A stretch of 64,000 bases of DNA, taken from assembly GCA_028819075.1 (NCBI GenBank), contig JAPPMM010000024.1, positions 57,268-121,267 on the forward strand, given 5' to 3'. Numbering within the stretch: position 1 is the stretch's first letter; each line of letters begins with the position of its first letter. The position numbers and the translations under genes were made by a program. Source of the DNA: Gammaproteobacteria bacterium. GTDB lineage: Bacteria; Gemmatimonadota; Gemmatimonadetes; Longimicrobiales; Gaopeijiaceae. The notes beneath the pieces were generated by a model. That model made no database searches, was not told the DNA's origin, and was given only the letters and a program-made list of their open reading frames with translations. Shown here piece after piece: positions 45,344-55,174 of this stretch.

Positions 45344-47206
45344 ATGCGCCCAGTAGAAACCTCCGAGCAGGGAAATCCGGTCGCGCGAGTCGCATCGCGG
45401 GCAAGGCACCCCGGAGGGCTCCTGTTCAGCCTGTCGCTCACGCTGCTGCTCACCACCTGCCGCGATCCCGTAGAACCTCCCGTCGAGCGCGTCGCGGCGA
45501 TCGAGTTCTCCACCGCCACCCTCGAACTGGTGGCTTCCCGGGACGGAAGCGCGCTCTCCTACCGGGGCGCCGTCGATCTGGCCAACACCGGCAACGTGGC
45601 GGTCGGGCCGGTGAGCCTGTCGGCTCGCGCCGCGCGCACGGGCGGGGTCGCCGTGCCCGGCATGGTTCCGACAGCCACGCCTTCCGAGATACCGACGCTG
45701 AACCCCGGCACGAGCGAGACCGTGTCCATAGTGGTGATGGTGCCGGACGCCGCCCAGGCGGGCAGCTACGAGGCCACGCTGGAGGCACAGGCCGGCAGCG
45801 ACGCCCGTGCATCGCTCGGACTGCGCTTCCAGCTGGAGCAGCGGGTGGGGCCGGTCGACGGCACGCACATCCGCATCGCGGCGGGGAACCGGCGCATCCG
45901 CCAGGGCGACGTGGTGCGTTTCTCGGCCGAGGTCCGGGACAGCAGCGGCGCCGCGGTGAAGGGGGCGCAGGTGACCTGGCGCACCACCCCGCCGGATGCC
46001 GGGCTGTTCGACGCGGATGGCCGGTTCGTAGCCTACGCCCCCGGGCACATCACGGTCGTCGCGCGTACACAGGTCAACGTCAACGGCACGATTCGGCCGG
46101 ATTCCGCCACCACGCCCGTCACGGTCCAGGCACGCGGGCTCTCGCAGGCGCTCCGCCTGGTTGGAAAGGGCGCCGTCGACGACCGCTACACTTCGGACCT
46201 GTGGGTGCACGGCGACCACGCCTACACCGGCACCTGGGGCATGCGGGCCGAGCTTCCGGGCAACCTTCTGTACGCCTGGACGCTGGACGCCGCGGGAATG
46301 CCCACCCTTTCCGACTCGCTCGTCGTGAGCGCGCGCACGGTGAACGATGTAAAGATCCGGGCGGACGGCCGGCTCGGCGTGCTGACCCACGAGGGCGACC
46401 CCGAAGGCCTCAACGGGGTCACCTTCTTCGACCTTTCCGATCCGGCGCACCCGCAGATCATCAGCCGCTTTACCGAAGGTCTGGCCACCGGCGTCCACAA
46501 CGCGTGGCTGGAAGGCGATTACGCCTATCTGGCTCTCGACCCCTACAACAGCGGACTGCGCATCCTCGACATCTCCGATCCGGCTTCACCTCGCCTCGCC
46601 GCCAGCTTCTACGCCGGCTCGAGCATGCTCCACGACGTCTACGTCCGGGACGGGCTGGCCTTCCTGTCGCACTGGGATGCGGGGCTCGTCATCCTCGACG
46701 TGGGCAACGGGATGGCCGGGGGATCGCCCACCAACCCGGTGGAGGTGAGCCGCCTGCAGGATCTGGGCGGGCAGACCCACAACGTCTGGTACTGGCCCGA
46801 GGCCGGCTACGCCTTCGTGGGCGAGGAGCAGTTCGGCTATTCCACGAGTCCCTCGGGGATCATGCATGTGGTGGATCTCCGCGACATCACCCGGCCGCGC
46901 GAGGTCGCGACCTATGAGGTCCAGGGGGCCACGTCGCACAACTACTGGATGGACGAGGATGCCGCGACCCTGTACCTGGCGTGGTACGAGCGCGGCCTGC
47001 GCGTTCTGGACGTCAGCGGCGAACTCATGGGCCAACTGGAGCTCCAGGGCCGCGAGACCGGCTTCATCGACTACGGCAACGAGACCAACTACTGCTTTCT
47101 GGGCCCCGAGGACACATGCACGTGGGCTCCCCAGCTGCACGACAACGGCAAGCTGTACGCCGCCGACATGAACCACGGGCTGGTCGTTCTGGAGCCGGAC
47201 CCCTGA
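45344..47206 (+). CDS. LVIVD-repeat beta-propeller lipoprotein
   Basis: 620 residues from ATG 45344; earlier open starts overlap the divergent promoter. The signal ends in LLTTC (lipoprotein). Two immunoglobulin-like regions (about residues 45-260, with DVVRFSAEVRDSSGAAVKGA) precede a propeller of LVIVD repeats such as LRILDISDPASPRLAASFYA, GLVILDVGNGMAG and GIMHVVDLRDITRPREVATYE. The function of such propellers is unknown, probably binding at the outer surface. The next gene begins at its stop codon. Confidence 0.8.
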   Translation: MRPVETSEQGNPVARVASRARHPGGLLFSLSLTLLLTTCRDPVEPPVERVAAIEFSTATLELVASRDGSALSYRGAVDLANTGNVAVGPVSLSARAARTGGVAVPGMVPTATPSEIPTLNPGTSETVSIVVMVPDAAQAGSYEATLEAQAGSDARASLGLRFQLEQRVGPVDGTHIRIAAGNRRIRQGDVVRFSAEVRDSSGAAVKGAQVTWRTTPPDAGLFDADGRFVAYAPGHITVVARTQVNVNGTIRPDSATTPVTVQARGLSQALRLVGKGAVDDRYTSDLWVHGDHAYTGTWGMRAELPGNLLYAWTLDAAGMPTLSDSLVVSARTVNDVKIRADGRLGVLTHEGDPEGLNGVTFFDLSDPAHPQIISRFTEGLATGVHNAWLEGDYAYLALDPYNSGLRILDISDPASPRLAASFYAGSSMLHDVYVRDGLAFLSHWDAGLVILDVGNGMAGGSPTNPVEVSRLQDLGGQTHNVWYWPEAGYAFVGEEQFGYSTSPSGIMHVVDLRDITRPREVATYEVQGATSHNYWMDEDAATLYLAWYERGLRVLDVSGELMGQLELQGRETGFIDYGNETNYCFLGPEDTCTWAPQLHDNGKLYAADMNHGLVVLEPDP

Positions 47207-48258
47207 GACGGGTCGGCGCGGCGCTGCTCCTGGTGGCCTGCGGAGGGGCGGCGGATGGCCCGGAGGACCCGCCCCGCCTGTACGTCACTTCCGGGTTCAC
47301 GGACCGGATCCATGTGCTGGACGCGCGCGACGGGACCACCCTGCGCATCGTCTCGCTGGACCGCCGCCGCACCGAGACCGACGAGCCCCACGGCGTGACC
47401 GTTTCCGCCGACGGCCGCCACTGGTACGCCACCCTCGCGCACGGGCACCCCACCCTGTGGAAGTTCGAGACCGACGGCGACCGGCTGGTCGGGCGCCTCC
47501 AGCTGGACATGCCGGGCGCGGCGCGGGTGGAACTCACCCCCGACGGCCGCCGCGCCTTCATCCCCGACTACTGGCGGGGCGGCCTGGGAGACGAAAGCCG
47601 CGTGGCGGTGGTGGACGTCCACGACCTGACCGTGGCGGCGCTGCCGGTGGTGTGCCCCGCCCCCCACCACGCCGCCGTCGACCCGGCCGGGACGCGGGTC
47701 GCCGTCACCTGCTCGCTCTCCGACGAAATCGTGCTGATGGACGCGGCCTCGGCGGCCACCCTCGCCCGCGTCCCGGCCGGACCCGATCCCGCCCCCGCCG
47801 GAACGCCGCGCTACACCCCCATGAACGTCGCCTGGAGCCCCGACGGCGCCCGCTTCTTCGCAACCATGGCTGGGAGCGGGGAGGTGCGGGCCTTCTCCCG
47901 CGCGGGCCAACCAGAGGGCGCCGTCGCGGTGGGGCCCATGCCCGCACAGATCGCGGGCTCGGCGGACGGGCGGGTGCTGGTGGTGGCGAACCGGCGCGGC
48001 GGCTCGGTGTCGGTGCTCGACCCGGCCACCCTCACGGAGGTGCGCCGCATCGAGCTGGCTGGCGCGGCGTTCCCGCACGGGGTGGCGCTCGACCCGCCGG
48101 GCGAGGTCGCCTACGTGACCTGGGAGGGCGGGGTCGGCGAGGCCGGGGGGGTGGCCGCCGTGCGCATCGGCACGGGCGAACTGCTGTGGAGACGCGAGGT
48201 CGGCGTCCTCACTCTGGGGATTGCGTACCTTCCCGGCCGCGGGACCGGTCGAACCTGA
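47203..48258 (+). CDS. YVTN/NHL-type beta-propeller lipoprotein with probable CTG start
   Basis: About 351 residues. In this frame there is no ATG, GTG or TTG close to the obvious lipoprotein signal [12 protein letters not shown]. The only suitable codon is CTG 47203, which overlaps the stop of the preceding gene as CTGA. The alternative is a start far upstream inside that gene (46981). The body has repeats such as [33 protein letters not shown] and [20 protein letters not shown], typical of six- or seven-bladed YVTN propellers. It overlaps the end of convergent msrB by 50 bases. Confidence 0.72.
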   Translation: MRRVGAALLLVACGGAADGPEDPPRLYVTSGFTDRIHVLDARDGTTLRIVSLDRRRTETDEPHGVTVSADGRHWYATLAHGHPTLWKFETDGDRLVGRLQLDMPGAARVELTPDGRRAFIPDYWRGGLGDESRVAVVDVHDLTVAALPVVCPAPHHAAVDPAGTRVAVTCSLSDEIVLMDAASAATLARVPAGPDPAPAGTPRYTPMNVAWSPDGARFFATMAGSGEVRAFSRAGQPEGAVAVGPMPAQIAGSADGRVLVVANRRGGSVSVLDPATLTEVRRIELAGAAFPHGVALDPPGEVAYVTWEGGVGEAGGVAAVRIGTGELLWRREVGVLTLGIAYLPGRGTGRT

Positions 48259-48646
48259 GCGCCGCGGAGTTGATGCAGTAGCGCTGGCCGGTGGGGGCGG
48301 GACCGTCCCCGAATACATGGCCGAGATGGGCGTCGCACTCCGCGCACAGCACCTCGGTGCGGCGCATGAAGAAGCTGCGGTCGTCCTCGAGACGGATGTC
48401 GGCGCCTTCGGCCGTGTCGCTGAAGCTCGGCCATCCCGTCCCCGAATCGTACTTGTCCCCCGAGTCGAACAGCGGGGCTTCGCAGCACACGCAGCGATAG
48501 AGGCCGTCGTCCTTCAGGTTCCAGTAAGCTCCGGTAAAGGCCCGCTCCGTCCCCTTGCGGCGGGTTACGCGAAACTGCTCCCGGGTCAGACGCTGCTTCC
48601 ATTCACGGTCGCTCACGCGTACTCCGGCCTTCCCTTTCCTGCCCAT
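48209..48646 (-). CDS. msrB: Peptide-methionine (R)-S-oxide reductase MsrB
   Basis: 145 residues. Two zinc-binding CxxC pairs are present (CVCC and CAEC), with the catalytic cysteine in [10 protein letters not shown] and the substrate segment SGTGWPSF. It repairs methionine R-sulfoxide in the cytoplasm; no signal peptide is seen. It follows phoR on the same strand with a 5-base gap, so it is likely in that operon. Its last 50 bases overlap the opposing propeller gene. Confidence 0.92.
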   Translation of the reverse strand: MGRKGKAGVRVSDREWKQRLTREQFRVTRRKGTERAFTGAYWNLKDDGLYRCVCCEAPLFDSGDKYDSGTGWPSFSDTAEGADIRLEDDRSFFMRRTEVLCAECDAHLGHVFGDGPAPTGQRYCINSAALRFDRSRGREGTQSPE

Positions 48647-48651
48647 GATCT

Positions 48652-50484
48652 CTACTCCCCAATCAGCGACGACGCGGCGACGAAGTCTCCGTAGTCGAGT
48701 TCGTCGTCCTCATCGTCGTCGTCTTCCTCATCCAGCTCCATGAGAGACAGCGAAGTCGCGGAGCCGCGCGGGAGCGTGAAGCGAATCGTGGTTCCCTCCT
48801 CGATCACGCTCTCGGCCCAGACCTCGCCTCCCATGGCGATCACCAGATGGCGCACGATTGCAAGCCCCAGGCCAGTCCCTCCTTCCGCTCTCGAGCGGGC
48901 CGGATCCACCCGGTAGAACCGTTCGAAGATGCGCGGCAGGTGGGCCGGCAGGATGCCGCTGCCCGTATCCCTTACCGACACGAGGAGGAGGCCCTCACTC
49001 GCCTCGGACTCGACCTGCACCCGGATCGACCCTCCCGAGGGGGTGTGCCGGAGCGCGTTGTCGAAGAGGTTCTGGAAGATCTGCGAGAGCCCGCGGGCGT
49101 CGGCCGTCGCGATTCCGGTTCCGTCGATGTGCAGCCGCACGCTCGATTCGGAGACGCGCGGCCCGGCCTGGGCCCAGGCCTTGACGGCCACCTCTTCCAC
49201 CCGGACCGGTTCGGACTGGGGCACCCATCCCCCGGACTCCAGGCGTGACAGGTCGAGCAGGTCCTCGACCAGCTGCTGCAGGCGCACGGTATTGCGCCAG
49301 ATGAGATCGAGGAAGCTCTGGCGGAGGTCCTCGGGCGGATCGTCCTCGAGGAGGGTCTCCGAAAACCCGCGCACCGCGGTTAGGGGCGTCTTGAGTTCGT
49401 GGGACGCGTTGGCGACAAAGTCGCTCCGCACTTCTTCGAGGCGCCGGATCTCGCTCACGTCGACGAAGGTGATGACGGCCCCGCCCGCCCCCAGCGGCCG
49501 GCCCGACACCAGGTACCGCTTCTCGCCCAGGTGGACTTCGCGCGCGCCCACGGCTTGGGACGGAGCCGCCTCCATGAGCAGCCGGAGCTCCGCGGAACGC
49601 ACGAACAGGCTCACATGCGTCAGCGCGGGAACCGGCTCCACGTCGAGAATGCGCATCGCAGCCTCGTTGATGCGCACCAGACGGGCATCGGCGTTCAGGG
49701 CGACAACCCCCTCGTTGATGGCGTTGAGCACGTCGCGCACCTCGTCGCGCGCGCCCGCAAGCTCGCGGATGCGCGCGTCCAGGTCCGAGGTGAGGCGGTT
49801 GAAGGCCTCGACCAGCTCGGCGAGTTCGGTCATGCGCGACGAAGCCAGCGGCTGCATGCCGTCCGCGCCGGCGGCGATCAGGCGCGCGCGCGCCGCCACC
49901 CGCTCGAGGGGATGGGCCAGGGCGCGCGCCAGCACGTACGAGAGACCTAGCGCCAGGACGATCGCCACCGCGCCGGCGCCGGCGATGGCCCCCTGCGTCT
50001 GAATCACCGTGGCGTCGATGGCCTCAAGCGACGCCGCCAGACGCAGGACGACGGGCTCGCCCTCGAACCCGAGCACGGTCGCTGCGTACAGGAGGGCAAC
50101 TCCCACCGTCGCGCTCCGGCGCTCGGCGAACGTGGTCGAACCCGCGAGGGCCCCCTGCACCTCCGGGCGGTCGCCGTGGTTCTCCATCGCGCGGTAGTCC
50201 GAATCGGAGTCGGCGAGAACGGTCCCGTCGGGCGCGATCACCGTAACCCTGTAGTCGACCCGCTCCCGCATGCGCTCCGCCAGCTCTTGCAGATTGGAGA
50301 AGCCCCCATCGCTTCCCTCCAGCAGCAGCTGCGCCAGCGCCAGATCCCCGGCCAGGTCGCTCTGATAGGATTCCACCAGCTGGCGCCGCAGGCCGGTCCC
50401 GACGATGACCACCATGGCGGCGACCAGGATGCCCACCACCGCTACGAAGCCCAGGAACAGACCGTGGTGCGCGCGCAGCTTCAT
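48652..50484 (-). CDS. phoR: PhoR-type membrane sensor histidine kinase
   Basis: 610 residues. Two membrane segments (about 8-30 and 168-188) enclose a periplasmic region. A HAMP linker, a PAS domain ([21 protein letters not shown]) and the HisKA phosphorylation site [10 protein letters not shown] with His362 follow, then the ATPase domain with N box ([13 protein letters not shown]), G1 DTGSGI and G2 [10 protein letters not shown]. The C terminus carries an unusual acidic tail ([14 protein letters not shown]). It phosphorylates the neighbouring response regulator and would sense phosphate limitation; ppk1 and pst lie in the same window but not next to it. Confidence 0.9.
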   Translation of the reverse strand: MKLRAHHGLFLGFVAVVGILVAAMVVIVGTGLRRQLVESYQSDLAGDLALAQLLLEGSDGGFSNLQELAERMRERVDYRVTVIAPDGTVLADSDSDYRAMENHGDRPEVQGALAGSTTFAERRSATVGVALLYAATVLGFEGEPVVLRLAASLEAIDATVIQTQGAIAGAGAVAIVLALGLSYVLARALAHPLERVAARARLIAAGADGMQPLASSRMTELAELVEAFNRLTSDLDARIRELAGARDEVRDVLNAINEGVVALNADARLVRINEAAMRILDVEPVPALTHVSLFVRSAELRLLMEAAPSQAVGAREVHLGEKRYLVSGRPLGAGGAVITFVDVSEIRRLEEVRSDFVANASHELKTPLTAVRGFSETLLEDDPPEDLRQSFLDLIWRNTVRLQQLVEDLLDLSRLESGGWVPQSEPVRVEEVAVKAWAQAGPRVSESSVRLHIDGTGIATADARGLSQIFQNLFDNALRHTPSGGSIRVQVESEASEGLLLVSVRDTGSGILPAHLPRIFERFYRVDPARSRAEGGTGLGLAIVRHLVIAMGGEVWAESVIEEGTTIRFTLPRGSATSLSLMELDEEDDDDEDDELDYGDFVAASSLIGE

Positions 50485-50496
50485 GGCGTACCCGGG

Positions 50497-51270
50497 CTAT
50501 CCCTCCGCGTCGGGAAGCCGGAACTGATAGCCAAAGCCGCGCACGGTCTCGACCCAGTCGCCCACCTCCTCGAGCTTGGTGCGCAGCCGGCGGATGTGCA
50601 TGTCCACCGTGCGCGTGTGGATATAGCCGGACACTCCGGGCCCCACCTCCCAGGCGGACTCAAGCAATTGCCGGCGGCTCTGGGTTCGCCCGCGGCGCTC
50701 GACCAGCACCCGAAGCAGCCGGAACTCCGTGGGCGTCAGGTTCAGTTCGCGGCCGTCGAGGGTCACCTGGTGGCCGGTCAGGTCGATGGCGAGGGGACCT
50801 GCGCGCAGGATCTGTCCCGCGCCGCCGGTGTGGGTGGACCGGGCGCGCCGCAGAATGGAGCGCACCCGCAGAATCAGCTCGCGCGGGCTGAAGGGCTTGG
50901 TGAGGTAGTCGTCCGCACCCATCTCCAGCCCCTCGATGCGGTCCTCCTGCTCGCGCTTGGCGGTGAGCATGAGCACGGGCAGGTGGCGGGTCGCGGCCCT
51001 GCGGCGAATGGTGCGCAGGACCTCGTCGCCCGACTCCCCCGGAAGCAGGCGGTCCAGGACGACGATGTCCGGCATCTCGCGGTCGATGGAAGAGAGCGCC
51101 GAGGTCCCCCTCGACACCGTTTCCACCCGCAGCCCGTCGCGGGTCAGCTGGTACGCAACCAGCGCCGCGATGTCGGCTTCATCCTCGACCACGAGCACGC
51201 GTGGCGGGGGATCGGACGCATCGCGGGATTCGACCTCCGGCTGATTCGTCACCGCGTCAAGTCGTTCCAC
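50497..51270 (-). CDS. phoB: PhoB-type response regulator, OmpR family
   Basis: 257 residues. The receiver domain contains VLVVEDEAD, the phosphoacceptor Asp73 in VLDRLLPGESG, the switch Thr in MLTAKRE and the Lys in TKPFSPREL. The C-terminal winged helix has LTPTEFRLLRVLVE and TVDMHIRRLRTKLE. It is 12 bases upstream of phoR in the same direction. The phosphate assignment comes from similarity to PhoB plus the PhoR partner; another signal is possible. Confidence 0.9.
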   Translation of the reverse strand: MERLDAVTNQPEVESRDASDPPPRVLVVEDEADIAALVAYQLTRDGLRVETVSRGTSALSSIDREMPDIVVLDRLLPGESGDEVLRTIRRRAATRHLPVLMLTAKREQEDRIEGLEMGADDYLTKPFSPRELILRVRSILRRARSTHTGGAGQILRAGPLAIDLTGHQVTLDGRELNLTPTEFRLLRVLVERRGRTQSRRQLLESAWEVGPGVSGYIHTRTVDMHIRRLRTKLEEVGDWVETVRGFGYQFRLPDAEG

Positions 51271-51323
51271 ACTTCATCGTACCACAGACGGGCGCGCCTC
51301 GGAAGCTCGTCCGAGTAGCGACG

Positions 51324-53147
51324 CTAGTCCTCCACCATGTACGCCAGGCACCAGGCGCCCAGCCCGACGTGGGTGGCGAAGATCGGTGCCGCGGGCCCGG
51401 TGAGGATGTCGACCTCGCCGTAGCGCGCCCGCAGTGCGGCCGACACCTTCTCGATGATCTCGGGATACCCGACGTGCACCACGCCGAAGCGCAGCTTCTT
51501 CGCTCCGGCCGGGATGCGGTCTTCCAGGAGCCCCATCACCGCCGGAAGAACCTTCCGACGGCCGATCACCTTGCCGACCGGACCGACCTTCCCCTCATCG
51601 GTCAGCGACAGGATGGGCTTCACGCCCAGCATGCCCCCGACCCACGCCTGCCCCTTGCCGACGCGGCCGGAATGCAGCAGGCGGTCGAAGGTGTCCACGG
51701 TGGCGAAGATGCCCGACTGGTCGCGCACCCGGGCGAGCTCGGCCAGAATCTCTTCGGCGGACATCCCGCTCTCCGCGAGCTCGGCCGCCTTGAGCACCAT
51801 CAGCCCCTCGAGCACCGACACGCCTCGCGAATCGAAGAGATGCACCGGCACCCCGTCGAAGGTGCGCGCCGCGGCCTCCGCCGAACCGAAGGTGCCCGAC
51901 ACGCCGCTGCCCAGCAGGACGCCCAGGATGCGGTCGCCGTCCTCGGCGGCCCGGGTGAACCCGTCCACGAAGGCCTGCGGCGGAGGCTGGGAGGTGGTGG
52001 GGAGCTCCCCATCGGCGTCGCGCATCTTCTCGTGGAAGTCGTCGGCAGTGATGTCGATGCCGTCGCGCAGGGGCCGGCCCCCGTCGACCAGGATGGCCGG
52101 GACCACGTGAATGCCGTGCGCCCGGATGATTTCCTCGGGAAGGTCGTTGCCGCTGTCGGTCACGATCGCGAACGGCCGCCGCACGAGGCTCCGACGGTGT
52201 CCGCCGCCGTGACGCGCCGCCGCGTGCTGCGCGCGCATGTCCTCGGCCTTCTTCGTGGCCAGCCGGCCCAGGGTGCGGAGATAGGAGAAGACGCCTTCGG
52301 GGCCGTCGGTATGGATGTGCACCTTGAGCAGGGTGTCCGAGCTGACCACGATGATCGAGTCCCCGTGGCGGCGCAGTTCCTCGCGCACCACCGCCGACTC
52401 CGGCAGCCCCGCGCCCCGCACCAGCGCCTCCGTGCAGTAGCGGTACTGCTCCTCGTCCGCCGGGTACTCGATCTCCGCGACCGCGGCCGGGACGTCCGAG
52501 TAGTCCGTATCGTCCCCGGCCACGATCGGGTCGCCGTTGATGAGCAGGAGCACGCCCTCCAGCATGTGCACGAAGCCGCGCCCACCCGCATCCACCACCC
52601 CGGCCTCCTTCAGTACCGGGAGCAGCGAAGGCGTGCGCTCGAGCGACTCCCTGGCCGCATCCACCAATCCCTCGACGTAGGGGACGAAATCGGTGGCCAC
52701 CGCCTCGCGTGCGGCGTTCGCGGTATCGCGGATGACGGTCAGAATGGTGCCCTCGACCGGATCGTCGAGCGCATCGTACAGGTTGTCGATGCCTCCGGCG
52801 AGCGCGCCCGCGAATCCGCGCGGGCCCACCCGCCGGCGCCCCTTCAGTTGGGCCGCGAAGCCCAGCAGGAAGTGCGACAGCATCATCCCGCTGTTGCCGC
52901 GGGCTCCGAGCAGCGCTGCTTCGGCCGCCTGATCCGCGACGGTCGAGACGTCGCGGTCCCGGTTGCGGCGCAGGCGGTCCGCGATGGCCTCGACCGTGAG
53001 CGCAAGGTTGGTGCCGGTATCGCCGTCGGGCACCGGGAAGACGTTTATGCGGTTGAGTTCCTGGCGCTGCTGGCGGGTGTACTCGCAGGCCGCCACCAGC
53101 GAACGGCGCAGGCGCGGACCGTCCAGGTAGGCGATGTGCGTGCTCAA
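51324..53147 (-). CDS. DAK2 (FakA-like kinase) fused to DegV (FakB-like fatty-acid binder)
   Basis: 607 residues. Residues 1-200 match the DhaL/FakA kinase domain with NVFPVPDGDTGTNLALT metal ligands and LLGARGNSGMMLS. A FakA middle domain with YRYCTEALVRGAG and KVHIHTDGPEGVFSYL follows. From about residue 330 there is a DegV domain with FAIVTDSGNDLP, LPTTSQPPPQAF and GSGVSGTFGSAEAA. In Gram-positives FakA and FakB are separate proteins that phosphorylate fatty acids. Here both activities may be on one chain. Note that FakA proteins themselves end in a DegV-like fold, so the second half could be structural only. Confidence 0.85.
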   Translation of the reverse strand: MSTHIAYLDGPRLRRSLVAACEYTRQQRQELNRINVFPVPDGDTGTNLALTVEAIADRLRRNRDRDVSTVADQAAEAALLGARGNSGMMLSHFLLGFAAQLKGRRRVGPRGFAGALAGGIDNLYDALDDPVEGTILTVIRDTANAAREAVATDFVPYVEGLVDAARESLERTPSLLPVLKEAGVVDAGGRGFVHMLEGVLLLINGDPIVAGDDTDYSDVPAAVAEIEYPADEEQYRYCTEALVRGAGLPESAVVREELRRHGDSIIVVSSDTLLKVHIHTDGPEGVFSYLRTLGRLATKKAEDMRAQHAAARHGGGHRRSLVRRPFAIVTDSGNDLPEEIIRAHGIHVVPAILVDGGRPLRDGIDITADDFHEKMRDADGELPTTSQPPPQAFVDGFTRAAEDGDRILGVLLGSGVSGTFGSAEAAARTFDGVPVHLFDSRGVSVLEGLMVLKAAELAESGMSAEEILAELARVRDQSGIFATVDTFDRLLHSGRVGKGQAWVGGMLGVKPILSLTDEGKVGPVGKVIGRRKVLPAVMGLLEDRIPAGAKKLRFGVVHVGYPEIIEKVSAALRARYGEVDILTGPAAPIFATHVGLGAWCLAYMVED

Positions 53148-53195
53148 CGGCGTCTCTCGGCCAGGATACCGGAAGGAAGTCCCGCCCGCCGGGCG

Positions 53196-53999
53196 TCAGT
53201 AGCGCCCGCGCGCGCGTTCCTTGCCCGGCAGGATCTCCAGGCAGGTGGTCCACCACCCGGTGCGAATGGTCGCGATGAACTCCTCACAGATGCCCTCTCC
53301 CGCCATCTCGCGGGCCAGCGCCTCGTGATCGTAGCGGACCGGAATGAAGTCGACGCCCAGCCGGTCCCCCTCGGCCGATACCATAGCATACCAGACGCAG
53401 GTGCGCCCGTCGTTCGCCGGCCGTCCCAGCGCCCCCGCGTTGACGTACCAGCCCCGGGGCGCGAACCGCCGGGCCCAGTGGATGCCCGTGTGTCCCCCGA
53501 GAATCACGTCGCAGCCCGCGTCCGCGGCGAGCTTCGCCAGGAAATGCGAAGGCGTGGTGGTTTCCCACAGGAACTCGTTGACCTGGCGCGGGCTGCCGTG
53601 ACAGGCGAGCACCCGCAGCGGGCCCAGGCGAAAGCGGATGGCGGGGGGAAGCGCGGCCAGCCAGTGGCGATGCGCGCCGGACGTGTTGGAGAGCGCGTAG
53701 TCGTACGCCAGCCTGGCATAGTGATTGTCGCGCGGGTCGGTGTAGCCGCAGCGGCAGTCGTCCAGCCCGCGCCCGATGGAGTCGTCGTAGTTGCCCTGCA
53801 CCACGCGCACGTCCTCGCGCCGGAGTATGGGGAAGACCTTGTCCGGATTGGGCCCGAACCCCCCCAGATCGCCCAGGCAGAAAAGCGCGTCCGCGCCGCG
53901 CGCGCGCGCATCCTCGGCCGCGGCCGCCAGCGCCAGGTGGTTGGAGTAGACACCGCCGAACACCGCCACGCGATCGAACCGGCCCTCCGATTCAGCCAC
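53196..53999 (-). CDS. Calcineurin-fold metallophosphoesterase family protein, metal motifs altered
   Basis: 267 residues, GTG start. The fold is recognised from LFCLGDLGGFGPNP (Asp44), VVQGNYDD (Asn70), LACHGSPRQV (His134) and DVILGGHTGIH (His170). The first motif, usually SDIHGN, reads GGVYSN, so Asp16 and His18 positions are Gly and Tyr. The GNHD histidine is Tyr71 and the second His of GHTH is Gly172 (a His lies two residues on). Either the metal site is rebuilt or activity is lost. It starts 3 bases... after the radical SAM stop, and the two are probably expressed together. Confidence 0.75.
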   Translation of the reverse strand: MAESEGRFDRVAVFGGVYSNHLALAAAAEDARARGADALFCLGDLGGFGPNPDKVFPILRREDVRVVQGNYDDSIGRGLDDCRCGYTDPRDNHYARLAYDYALSNTSGAHRHWLAALPPAIRFRLGPLRVLACHGSPRQVNEFLWETTTPSHFLAKLAADAGCDVILGGHTGIHWARRFAPRGWYVNAGALGRPANDGRTCVWYAMVSAEGDRLGVDFIPVRYDHEALAREMAGEGICEEFIATIRTGWWTTCLEILPGKERARGRY

Positions 54000-54002
54000 C
54001 CG

Positions 54003-54974
54003 CTAGAACTCGCTGCTCGCCGCCGTGTTGGCGCAGATGGACCCGTGCAGGTAGCAGGTGTAACATGCCTGCTCGGACAGCGAGGCGGGCCGCGCCACCG
54101 CTTCGCCGAGGGTGTCGCCCAGGCGCGCGTCCGGATAGTCGAGCAGGATGGGGCAGACGTGGACCCCGGCGGCCGTGACCAGTCGCGCGCGCGTGCACAG
54201 AAGCTGATCGAGATCGAAGCCGTGCAGCATCTCGTGGGTGACCCGCATCGACGGAGCATATCCCTGGGTGCGGCGGGCCTCTTCGCCGATGAGCAGCGGC
54301 GGGATGATCTTCAGCCGGGCGCGGTCGTAGCCCACATCCGCCAGAAGCTCGCGAAAGCCTCCCAGGATGCGTCCGGTCTCGGCGTCGAGCCAGCTTTGCA
54401 TGGCGGTGATGATGGGCAGGAACCCGGCGTCGACCAGACGTTCCACGCCCTCGATGCAGCGCGCGAAGGTTCCCTCTCCGCGGATGGCGTCGTTCATCTC
54501 CGGGGTGACCCCGTCCAGGCTCACCCGCAGTTCCAGCGAATAAGGCGATCCGGCCGCCAGCCGGGCCAATTCGCGCACCGTCCGCTCGGGCAGGAGGGTC
54601 GCGTTGGTCAGCACCGTAGCCGGCCCGAGCTCCAGCGTATCCTCGAGGATGCCGCACATCTCGTGATTCATGAAGGGCTCGCCACCGGTGAAGTAGTACT
54701 CCTTCACTCCCAGCGGGACGGACTCGGCGAGGGCTGCGGCGACCTGGCCGCGGGTCATGAACCAGAACGAATGGTTGTCCGGGCTGCACGAGATGAAGCA
54801 GTGCCGGCAGCGCAGGTTGCACACCGTGCCGCTCACCTGGAACCAGAGCTGGTCCAGGGCCCGCAGCGGCACCTGCGGAGGCGACTCGGCGACGCGCGGC
54901 CGAGCCGCAACCCGGCCTCCGCCAAGGCCGTTGGCGGCGGTGGACGCGTTGGGAAGGATGTTGAGGTCTTTCAT
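54003..54974 (-). CDS. Radical SAM protein with SPASM-like C-terminal cysteines
   Basis: 323 residues from ATG 54974; an open frame to 55184 adds sequence without recognisable structure. The cluster motif is CNLRCRHC (CxxxCxxC) in SGTVCNLRCRHCFISC, followed by FTGGEPFMNHEM and SLDGVTPEMNDAIRG. Near the C terminus further cysteines (CTRAR, CPILL, CYTCYLHGSIC) may hold an auxiliary iron-sulfur cluster. Related enzymes modify peptides or make cofactors. No precursor peptide was found on either side. The partner is the altered metallophosphoesterase directly downstream. Confidence 0.82.
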   Translation of the reverse strand: MKDLNILPNASTAANGLGGGRVAARPRVAESPPQVPLRALDQLWFQVSGTVCNLRCRHCFISCSPDNHSFWFMTRGQVAAALAESVPLGVKEYYFTGGEPFMNHEMCGILEDTLELGPATVLTNATLLPERTVRELARLAAGSPYSLELRVSLDGVTPEMNDAIRGEGTFARCIEGVERLVDAGFLPIITAMQSWLDAETGRILGGFRELLADVGYDRARLKIIPPLLIGEEARRTQGYAPSMRVTHEMLHGFDLDQLLCTRARLVTAAGVHVCPILLDYPDARLGDTLGEAVARPASLSEQACYTCYLHGSICANTAASSEF

Positions 54975-55174
54975 CGATGATCCGCGGCTCCTCGGACCGC
55001 CCTGTCCGTGCCCTGAACCTAGCGCATGCGGCGGAGACACGCGCCAGCCAGGAACTTCCCCGGCAACAAACGGGCCCGCAGTTGTTCCTGGAGGAGGATT
55101 GACCCACGGTTTATCCGTGCGTCGCGTGAATCGGCGCATGCTTGCGCCATGGGTTACGACTGAGAGCAACGCGA

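Noticed and set aside
53196..54974. RiPP cluster with precursor peptide beside the radical SAM gene
   Set aside because: No short open frame with a ribosome-binding site and leader-like sequence was found on either side.
51201..54980. 1259-codon open frame on the plus strand
   Set aside because: It lies opposite the DAK2-DegV, metallophosphoesterase and radical SAM genes, all of which have intact motifs; this frame has none.
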